Part shown: positions 8,574-14,981 of the stretch, piece by piece
Layout: each line of letters starts with the position of its first letter
Numbering within the stretch: the stretch's first letter is position 1
Assembly: GCA_036244855.1 (NCBI GenBank)
Contig: BQKZ01002428.1
Coordinates: forward strand, 16,708 to 31,688
DNA: 14,981 nucleotides
Direction of reading: 5' to 3'
From: Temnopleurus reevesii
Taxonomy: Eukaryota; Echinodermata; Echinoidea; Temnopleuroida; Temnopleuridae
Made by a program: the position numbers and the translations under genes
The notes under the pieces: generated by a model
What the model was told of the DNA's origin: nothing
Databases searched by the model: none
Seen by the model: the letters and a program-made list of their open reading frames with translations, nothing else

Positions 8574-9109
8574 GCCATCGTATTGCACGTATATAAGCTT
8601 ATTTTCCAAGTTGCCAGCCCTCCATGCCTCAATTCGTATAGGCGTGAGGGGGGGGGGGGGCTTTATGATTTGACAAACACGAAGACATGTGATGACACTT
8701 TAAAGCATTCCTTGATACGTGTCATATCACGTAAAAAAAAAAGACAGTTGGACACAACAATCACCCAGGAGATACCTAACCCAGTTGTCACTTTGAATTA
8801 TTACTCGCTTGTATGAAATACATATTCTTTCATCATAATCCGACAAGAATATGTTGGCAGTGATGCCAACCGGTCGAGAATATACACGAGGAGTATTTTG
8901 TTAATAATATAATAAATACAATTCTTCTAATGCGAAAATCAAATGAATGCTCTTTGCGCTGTACAATTTGGACAATCATGCAGTTTACAAGTGAACACAA
9001 ATATTTACCTTGGCACACTTGCTAACTTAGGTAACTAAACAATTTTTCTACATGATTGTAGGGCTTTCATCACGTGTAAATGACTGCGAGAAGGATTATT
9101 GCTGATGCG
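8574..9109. other. Intergenic DNA with G13 run
   Basis: A G13 homopolymer lies at 8648-8660. The frames at 8583-8816 and minus 8833-9018 have no recognisable content. Nothing else stands out. Confidence 0.5.
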
Positions 9110-9186
9110 TTACCTCTCACTTTTGTTTAGATGTGGCATTATTTACATTCTAGATTTGATCCCATACATAATCCGGAACAGTTGGC
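9110..9186 (+). repeat. Diverged direct repeat, copy 1
   Basis: It shares the ordered blocks TTTTGTT.AGATG, GG.ATTA, ACATT, CATACAT and CCGGAAC.GTTG with 9516-9588, about 405 bp downstream. The divergence is considerable. The pair suggests an old duplication inside the left side of the inverted complex. Confidence 0.6.
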
Positions 9187-9189
9187 GTT

Positions 9190-9440
9190 TCTGCTTTGAT
9201 TTTTAATCCGCACCCTTTTTGCTCGTTGCCCCATATTTCAAGCGATGTTTCCAATCAGCATTTTAAAGGCGTCTATAAAGGTATGACATCTGAAAAGTGT
9301 CTCCCTTCTGTTCGGGCCATCAAGTTCCTAACTTTCTAAAAAATATTGCGCCAAAATCGTAATAAAGATCATCTGCACTTTGACGTTCATAATTTGTAAT
9401 TCTGAACTGCCTTTAAAATTTGACATTTGACTTCATTCAG
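9190..9440 (+). repeat. Left arm of large inverted duplication
   Basis: It pairs in inverse orientation with 10951-11189. The strongest blocks are TTTTTGCTCGTTGCCCCA, ATTTCAAG, TCTATAAA, GTATGACATCTGAA, CTTCTGTTCG, AAATCGTAATAA and ATTTGACTTCAT. No coding capacity is seen. Together with MITE copies at its inner side it belongs to a 2 kb inverted structure. Confidence 0.8.
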
Positions 9441-9515
9441 TGAGCATTTATTATTATGAATTCTAGGCTTCCGTTACTATTGAATTATTGTGAATATAGT
9501 TATTTCTGCTGTGTT

Positions 9516-9588
9516 TCCCCTCAATTTTGTTCAGATGTTGGGTTATTAACATTTTGATTTTAATCTCATACATCCCGGAACGGTTGAA
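9516..9588 (+). repeat. Diverged direct repeat, copy 2
   Basis: The partner of 9110-9186. It sits between the left arm of the inverted duplication and MITE copy 2 and has no matching segment on the right arm, so it was inserted or duplicated on one side only. Confidence 0.6.
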
Positions 9589-9675
9589 AAAATGAATGTG
9601 TATATTTTAGGAATGCCAGCTAATTTAATTAGAAAAACAAATACTCTGCTTGGCGTTGCTTGTTTTTTAACACGA

Positions 9676-9827
9676 TATTTCCGTAAAATTAAGTCGAACG
9701 CAATATTTCAATGCTCCTTTGAATAAATGCTATTCAGATCGGAATCGACTTGTCATAGTTGTGTCGACACAGATGAATACACGGCGCACGGTCTATTATC
9801 TACGACCCACTTTATTTTACGGAAATA
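9676..9827 (+). mobile_element. TA-flanked MITE, copy 2 (best preserved ends)
   Basis: The left end is TATTTCCGTAAAATTAAG and the right end on the minus strand is TATTTCCGTAAAATAAAG, giving near-perfect terminal inverted repeats of about 16 bp inside TA. The interior matches copies 1 and 3 (AAGTCGAAC, CGACTTG, ATACACGGCGCACGG, GACCCACTTTATTTT). It is 152 bp and non-coding. Confidence 0.85.
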
Positions 9828-10764
9828 GTTTATATCGTTTTTTTGGTTTTTCTTGATTTTTGTCGACTAATGGCAAAATTCAGAAAATTTTAGCTTGTCT
9901 TCAAGGCATGATTCTTTTCCGAGAGTAGCACCCCCTCCCCAGTCCTCTCCAAACCGTTGATATCTGCCTCGAGTCTGTGTAACCCAAATGGTGTCTAATC
10001 CGTTATAACATTCTCTATTGCTCATGATAATTGCATTTAATTAGTTTCCGTGGCAACGTGCTGCAATTCAAGATGTACTGTCTGAAACATGTTCTTTTAA
10101 TAAAACTGTCTTGGGGATCTATGATTCACAGGAAACACATAATGATGATGAAACTGTTCAAAATAGCGTTGCGTCCGAAGACAAAAAAAAATCTGAAATC
10201 AGTGCATACGACACAAAATCAAGACAGAATGATAACTGAATGCTGAGGTGTCAACCATTTCTGAATATGCACGACATATATTTTGATAACAATTCAATGC
10301 TTTCATCACATGTGAAAAAAATGTCGAGATCCAATTTAAATTAAGGTTTAATCATATTTGTTATTTCCTAATTTCTTGATTTCTGAAAAAATTGTATTAC
10401 AGATTGTTATCTTAATTGTGTCCACAAAAAAAGCTTATTCAATTAGGAGTCAATTAACCTTTTCCATTGTAGTGGTGGACGATTCTTCATTCTTCATTCT
10501 TCACTTAACGAAGCACTTCGGTCAAGAAATATCCTATTATATTATGAAATCATGAAACTGTCAAACATATTTCAAAGGAGGAATCAAATCTACCAGTAAA
10601 TGTACTCTCGATTTTATTTTTCAAATGGAAATGATTATGTTTTGTATAAGAACATGTATTTTCACAAGGATATATCTTGAAAATTGTTGACATTATTTAG
10701 ATTTCAATTTCATGAAATGACGTCAATTAAAAAATAAAACACTTGCAATACGGTACGATATAAC
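9828..10764. other. Spacer between the arms of the inverted duplication
   Basis: No gene is supported: the frames 10031-10246 and 10358-10555 have no motif. A three-fold TTCTTCA unit lies near 10483-10503 and a TGACGTCA palindrome at 10718-10725. If this 2 kb structure were an autonomous transposon, a transposase would be expected here, and none is seen. Confidence 0.5.
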
Positions 10765-10912
10765 TATTTTCGCAAAATAAAGTGGGTCTTGGACAATAAA
10801 TCCGTGCGCCGTGTATCGAACTGTGCGGACAAAACAAACCCAAGCAAGTTCCGATTTCAGTATCATTACAAAGGTGCATTGAATTGATGTTCGACTTAAT
10901 TTTACGATAATA
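10765..10912 (-). mobile_element. TA-flanked MITE, copy 3, inverted
   Basis: On the minus strand it starts TATTATCGTAAAATTAAG and ends TTTTGCGAAAATA. It carries AATACACGGCG-like and GACCCACTTTATTTT blocks in the same order as copies 1 and 2. It is 148 bp, and it forms the inner end of the right arm of the inverted structure. Confidence 0.85.
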
Positions 10913-10950
10913 GTTTATATTGTTCTGCTAATATTATTCTGCTAAGGTTG

Positions 10951-11189
10951 CTGGATGAAGTCAAATATCAAACTTCACATTCACTTCAGCTTTACAAACT
11001 ATGAGCCCTAACTTGAAGAAGTTATTACGATTTCAACCTTTTCAGGAAGTCACAAACGTGACGGCTCGAACAGAAGGAGGACGCTATTCAGATGTCATAC
11101 TTTTATAGAGGCCTTTATGGTGATTTGAAATATCATCTTGAAATGTGGGGCAACGAGCAAAAAGAGGGCTGGTTAAAATGAAGCAGAGA
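10951..11189 (-). repeat. Right arm of large inverted duplication
   Basis: The reverse complement matches 9190-9440 from TCTGCTT to GACTTCATCCAG with moderate divergence. Between this arm and MITE copy 3 lie only about 38 bases, against about 235 on the left side, so the left side gained sequence or the right lost it. Confidence 0.8.
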
Positions 11190-12284
11190 TCCCGTTAATG
11201 GAGGTCCTAAGTTCTATCATTATGCCACAATTCAACTTCTTGAAAACTATAGTCATAATTTTTAAAGAAAATAAATTTGTTTAATGACATAATTTTGGCT
11301 AAACTTGATTTTTATGGAGAATATTGTAACGGCATTTTCGCAAAAAATAACAGTTTTAGCAACTTGACCTTAAACATGTCTAAGTTGAAAGAAAAATATA
11401 TGCCCGATCAACAAAAACAACAACAAAATAAACATTTATACCATGCACCCAAATAAGAATTTCTTTTTTCTTTTGCTAAGTATATATCCTCAAAAATGGA
11501 TTTATGTGACCTTCAAAAAGTGATATTAAAAAAAATGTTTGTCCAGTCACGCATATACCATTTTGGTTCATGCTGACTTTTACACACATGATACTCTCTC
11601 GTTAGAAGTTGAGCTACTTTCAATTATAGGGAAAACTTTTTGTTGTGTTTATATAGATATAGAGTGTTCTACCCCCTGCGTGTAATATGCCTCGACCTTG
11701 TCAAAGTATATGACATTGAAAAGAGGTCTCTCTCGGGGGATGCCGAATCAACGGTGAGTCAGCCATCAAACTGTCAAAAAGAGAAAGGGGAAGAGGGTTT
11801 TGCTTAAGTTGTTGAAATCGTTTACCTCTTTCCTGTAAAGTACGTGTTTGCCCTTCTTAAGCTCCTCTATTAAAAAACCTACAGTGTATTTTTTTTCAAA
11901 AGGCCGGTTTACTGATATATTAAAATGTATGGACGTGTTCTTGATCAAAGTATAATACCTGGAATCAACTTCGCAAACAATACTTGTTGCTATGTCGGGC
12001 AAGGGTCTCGCAAGCCTTCGGGTCGTCATAACTTTGTGTACAAAGAATGCATAAAATTTGCAATATTAGTACATCCCTTTTTTATATTGCAATTGTGTAA
12101 ATTTAATGAGAAAAATATAAAGTATAGTTGTCTCTCCTGATAAATCATATTCAGTTCGATGGCAAAACCAACAAAGATTGCCAAAGAAAAGGGAAGTTCT
12201 CTCGCACTTTCAAGATATAACTGTATATGAAAATCGAGGTATGCGTCCCCATACGCAATCTTTTCTAGAACTAAACGTTCATAT
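11190..12284. other. AT-rich intergenic DNA
   Basis: The longest frames are 11766-12029 on the minus strand (87 codons) and 11925-12140 on the + strand. Neither shows a domain, splice structure or codon pattern that would support it. No repeat or RNA gene was recognised. Confidence 0.5.
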
Positions 12285-12760
12285 TGAATGAATGAATGAA
12301 TGAATGAAAGAACTTTATTACCAAAAATTGAATACAATAAAATACAAAACATGTATATATCACAAAACATTGGTAAAAGGACACCAAGAAATAGCAAAAC
12401 TGCTAGTAGGGTATGGCGCCCATGTTCATTAAGTAAAATATGCTTAAGCACACAAAATAATATAATATTGATATGATACAACCCTGATATAAGAAGTAAT
12501 AATGATGGATTATATAATAGATGAGTATGTACAATGAATATCTACAAAAATCCTGTTACTTTAACATGTATTTATCTAAGAAATACTTTTTAGTATCTGC
12601 ATAGAACAAGTGGAAAGAGCATTTTTCTCTTATACATTTTGGTAAACTGTTCCAGACTACAGATCCTGCAAATGATATCGACATTTTCCCATGCTCTGTT
12701 CTCACTTTTGGCACTTATTGAAGACCAATATTTTCATAGCTTGCTTTGTGTACACCATCA
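12285..12760 (-). mobile_element. CR1/L2-like LINE 3' end
   Basis: On the minus strand there is a C-terminal ORF fragment, a roughly 235 bp AT-rich 3' UTR, AATAAA (12314-12319 on the + strand as TTTATT), and a tail of about six 4-base units (GAAT on +, ATTC on -) at 12285-12309. The element is 5'-truncated: beyond about 12760 LINE character is lost. Short-unit tails next to the polyadenylation signal are typical of LINEs that lack a long poly(A) tail. Confidence 0.8.
12556..12714 (-). pseudogene. LINE reverse-transcriptase ORF C-terminal remnant
   Basis: Reading from 12714 down to the stop at 12558-12556, the frame gives 52 residues. They include VRTEHGKMSISFAG, then VWNSLPKCIREK, then a Phe/Lys-rich end KKYFLDKYMLK. 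The VWN.LP..IR signature followed by an F..K..L.KY-type end is the usual C-terminus of CR1/L2/Jockey-type ORF2 proteins. An in-frame stop at 12717-12715 lies just upstream, so the copy is broken or truncated there. It has no reverse transcriptase domain and is too short to function. Confidence 0.75.
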
Positions 12761-12813
12761 ACAATCCAGATACTGCTTAGAATATGAAAGTTGATATTCT
12801 TTTTAATGAAAAA

Positions 12814-12847
12814 GATTCAAGAGTCAAGATTCAAGATTCGTTTTATT
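12814..12847 (-). repeat. Second minus-strand retroelement-like tail
   Basis: Three imperfect AGATTCAAG/GAGTCAAG units followed by GTTTTATTT. On the minus strand this is AATAAAA followed by GAATCTT-type units. The body to the right (12848 to about 13050) is AT-rich with no coding, so this is a truncated or non-autonomous element lying head-to-tail behind the LINE at 12285. Confidence 0.5.
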
Positions 12848-12880
12848 TCGTTTTTTTCAAACAAACAAGCAAACAAAAAT

Positions 12881-13026
12881 ACAGAATTTATAGATGCGAC
12901 AAAATAACAACATAATTGTAGACTTATATAAGTACGGAAACGATATTAAAAGATAATACGTAAACCAAAGTCAGAATTCATAGGTGCATCAGATAACAAC
13001 ATAATTGTGATCTTAATACGGATATG
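12881..13026 (+). repeat. 90 bp period duplication (two units)
   Basis: CAGAATTTATAGATGCGAC..ATAACAACATAATTGT starting at 12882 recurs at 12972 as CAGAATTCATAGGTGCATC..ATAACAACATAATTGT. The spacing is 90 bases and the second unit is incomplete. It lies inside the putative retroelement body. Confidence 0.75.
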
Positions 13027-13135
13027 TAACACAATGTTACGTAATGCATTTGATGGTTTTCATTTTTTTCTAATTCTGAATCAGCTAAGTTATGACCCTT
13101 GCATACATTTTTACTCATAATTATTTGCTAACTGT

Positions 13136-13143
13136 TATAAAAG
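13136..13143 (+). promoter_or_regulatory. TATA-box-like TATAAAAG
   Basis: It lies 124 bases before the candidate start codon at 13260. If used, transcription would start near 13166. The alternative is that the first coding exon begins at the acceptor at 13205, making this an intronic chance match in AT-rich DNA. Confidence 0.2.
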
Positions 13144-13205
13144 AAGGATTATTAAATGCTTTATTTGATAATTAACCTATGTTAATAATTATTTTCCATT
13201 TGCAG

Positions 13206-13358
13206 TAATCTAAGATATACGATTGGCTGAGTGAGGGTGTCGTCACAGAGGTCATCAAAATGGGCGGGTCCTGTTCAAGATGTTGCGCCAGCTGCGTCAT
13301 GTGCTGCTATGGATGCAAGAGGTCGCGATCGTATACACAAAAGATGAACACAAAAACG
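13206..13358 (+). CDS. Exon 1 (first coding) of a Cys-rich membrane protein gene
   Basis: Coding runs 13260-13358 (33 codons), ending in phase 0 at a strong donor GTAAGT (13359-13364). The ATG is supported by a strong context (AAAATGG) and by an in-frame TAA at 13206-13208. That TAA directly follows a good acceptor (TTTTCCATTTGCAG, ending 13205), so the exon probably has a 54 nt 5' UTR part. The peptide starts MGGSCSRCCASC and has cysteines at 5, 8, 9, 12, 15, 16 and 19, then a basic stretch (KRSRSYTQK). Gly2 and Ser6 fit the N-myristoylation consensus MGxxxS and nearby Cys could be palmitoylated. Both are inference. SERINC proteins also have an MG start and Cys-rich N-terminus before the first helix, but the match is too loose to name the gene. 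Confidence 0.55.
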
Positions 13359-13801
13359 GTAAGTTTGAGCCCAGTCACAAATTTTTGGGGTTTAACCCAT
13401 TTATTAATTGCTATTCCTTCCTCAAATTTTCAACGAAAAGAGTTTTTGACTTCTCTTTAAACCATTTCAATGAAATATAAACTTACCAAAAATGACTCGA
13501 TGTCAACGTAAAGACGCTAAAAAGTAGGGAAAGTGTCAATTTGCATAGAAGCATATGACTTTTCAATTGTTTGATATGATACCATTACGTAGAGGTACGC
13601 ACAAATCTACGTACGACTGGTGACACTGTCCCGCACTGAACAGTCAATGCGTCACTTAGTTAGCAGTTGAAAAGGGATCGCCAGTTTTGCGTAGAGTCGT
13701 GAGTACTTCTATCAAACATGTCGCTGGTTGTATAGTTTATTACTATCTATTAGAGTATGTCATGATGACTCTGATGATTCGATTATGGCATTAATTTTCA
13801 G
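13359..13801 (+). other. Intron 1 of the candidate gene
   Basis: 443 bases bounded by GT (GTAAGT) and AG (TTAATTTTCAG) in phase 0. The interior shows no gene. Its AT-rich composition resembles the rest of the window. Confidence 0.5.
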
Positions 13802-13905
13802 ACTGAGCGCATTTGGTTCTTTGTGATGGCGTTCACATTCCTCGCAACCCTTGCCGATATGATGATGTGGGTATCTGCAGACAACGATGCAGATAGCGTA
13901 AATGC
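13802..13905 (+). CDS. Exon 2 of the candidate gene, with membrane segment
   Basis: 104 bases: 34 codons plus two bases, joined in frame after exon 1. The donor is GTGAGT at 13906-13911. Residues 34-36 are TER. Residues 37-59 (IWFFVMAFTFLATLADMMMW and on) form a hydrophobic, likely membrane-spanning helix with one Asp at residue 52. An acidic DNDADS stretch follows. Because the split codon starts GC, residue 68 is Ala. The protein continues beyond the window, so at most its first 68 residues are seen. I cannot identify the family. A multi-span membrane protein whose first helix this is seems likeliest. The frame-consistent splice pair is the best support for a real gene. Confidence 0.5.
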
Positions 13906-14039
13906 GTGAGTAAATTTGTTTTTCGTAATTCTGTACATAAAAAAAACAAAAGTTATTCTCCCGTCTTGGAAATAACAAAACGTTTTCTTAAAAAACGGGA
14001 AAGTGCACAGTTACAAAATTCAAAAGTAATTCCTATCAA

Positions 14040-14323
14040 CTAGCCGGCTCGCACAGTTTAGGACTCTGTGTTCTGATGACACCCAACTCTTCGTATTCTC
14101 TTACACTGAACACACAGAGACTGCATAGCACTCAACCACAAAGTCCTTAAATAACCCTCTGATCATGCTTACCCCTCTGATCGCGCCTCTGATCAGAAGG
14201 ATATGTGTGATCAGGGTACTCTGTGATTGAGTGTTGTAGTGCCTTCGTGTTCAGGGCAATGATATGTGCAGAGGCAGGTGCTATCAGAACACAGAGTCCT
14301 AAACTGGAATACTACCCGGCTAG
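14040..14323. mobile_element. 284 bp inverted-repeat element in presumed intron 2
   Basis: The ends are CTAGCCGG and CCGGCTAG. Both arms then carry CAGTTTAGGACTCTGTGTTC facing each other, and further in GCACTCAACCACA (left) faces TGTGATTGAGTG (right). The centre holds three CCTCTGATC units (14155-14193). Pairing is long but broken by unequal segments. It is non-coding and has the look of a MITE. The target-site duplication is not clear. Confidence 0.85.
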
Positions 14324-14981
14324 CTGGGGCCAATTGCATTGAATGTGCTTACCTATCCTCATCCTGCTTAGACGTATTGGCATATTGAGCCAAACTCTTA
14401 ACAAACAAAAAAACGCGTGAGAGAACTAAAATAAAAGGAAAATGTCACTTTTTTAAGGTCACATAAATTTGAGAATTAGAGAACCCGAAAAAAAGTTACA
14501 TAAGACCCTTATTTTTGTCGACCACACTTCGAGTGAAATACTTTGAACATTGCCGAGTCATACCTGCATTTCCCTAAAATACCTCAATTCCTTAATGCCT
14601 TTTCTTGGCAAATGCCCATTTTTTAAGATCTAACTTTACCCTCGCAACAAAGCAAAACTCAATCGTTTCTCCACAGGAAATCGGATAATTCGACAAATTT
14701 GAAAGAAACCTCGCAAATGTATAGAATTTAATATGTTTAAAGGCAGCCACAATGACGTAAATAATTGTAACATGATGTAACGGGGTTTGGTGATGTTGAA
14801 CATGCTTGTGTCATGACAATGTGCACTACCCATCATTTGAAGACCTGGGGGTGGGGGGGGGGGGGGCCGGGGCTCGACCAAATTCAAATTTGGCGCCCCT
14901 ACACCAACGAGTTAACAAGTAAAATAAAGAATTATAATAAAAAGGGATCGTACATTACATTCAGTCTTGGGGGGGGGGGGG
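14324..14981. other. Presumed intronic DNA with G-runs
   Basis: No third exon was found. A minus-strand frame at 14636-14887 owes its proline run to the G14 tract at 14853-14866 and is not a gene. The window ends in a G13 run (14969-14981). Confidence 0.5.

Noticed and set aside
11766..12029. Minus-strand frame of 87 codons
   Set aside because: Length is within chance for AT-rich animal DNA; no motif, no splice sites in phase and no match to a family I know.
12026..12481. Minus-strand frame of 151 codons
   Set aside because: It lies largely across the LINE 3' UTR and its short-unit tail, has no domain, and overlaps the wrong side of the polyadenylation signal.
13260..13358. Naming the candidate gene as a SERINC family member
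   Set aside because: MG start and Cys-rich N-terminus before a helix are shared, but spacing and helix sequence are not diagnostic and only 68 residues are visible.
1..14981. tRNA, rRNA, CRISPR array or bacterial operon
   Set aside because: No tRNA B-box or cloverleaf, no rRNA-like block, no regularly spaced identical short repeats with unique spacers, and no closely packed coding frames.

Overview
The window looks like intergenic and intronic DNA from a multicellular animal, not prokaryotic DNA. It is AT-rich, has almost no long open reading frames, and carries canonical GT-AG splice signals, several non-LTR retrotransposon 3' ends, foldback and terminal-inverted-repeat elements, long (CTT)n tracts and repeated G homopolymers. 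The repeat style (a TTAA-flanked foldback element, LINE tails made of short tandem units) fits a marine deuterostome, perhaps an echinoderm such as a sea urchin. That is an impression from pattern, not proof.

Layout. 1-1735: non-coding, with G and T runs and a very long pyrimidine-rich tract holding pure (CTT)n arrays. 1367-1460 and 2792-2886: a pair of about 90 bp direct repeats that bracket a decayed, 5'-truncated LINE on the + strand (about 1731-2759). Its reading frame holds a CCHC-like C-terminal region with one cysteine position turned into a stop. 2887-5522: mostly featureless, with a G17 run, an (AT)n run and a palindromic RFX-type X-box. 5523-6730: a four-monomer tandem array that alternates long and short monomers, that is, a two-monomer higher-order repeat. 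6786-7190: a minus-strand retroelement-like tail and a hairpin. 7588-11189: a nest of DNA transposon remnants. It holds three copies of a roughly 150 bp TA-flanked MITE, one 590 bp TTAA-flanked foldback MITE, a run of three hairpins, and a 2 kb inverted duplication with MITE copies at the inner ends of its arms. 12285-12760: minus-strand LINE 3' end with a VWNSLP-type C-terminus and a short-unit tail, followed by a second retroelement-like tail at 12814.

The only plausible host gene enters at the right. Two exons on the + strand (13206-13358 and 13802-13905) encode an N-terminus with MG, seven cysteines in the first 19 residues, a basic linker and a membrane segment. The gene continues past the window. 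A 284 bp inverted-repeat element (14040-14323) lies in its presumed second intron. I do not recognise the protein with confidence. Apart from it, the window is dominated by mobile and repetitive DNA, so no pathway can be assembled from the genes here.
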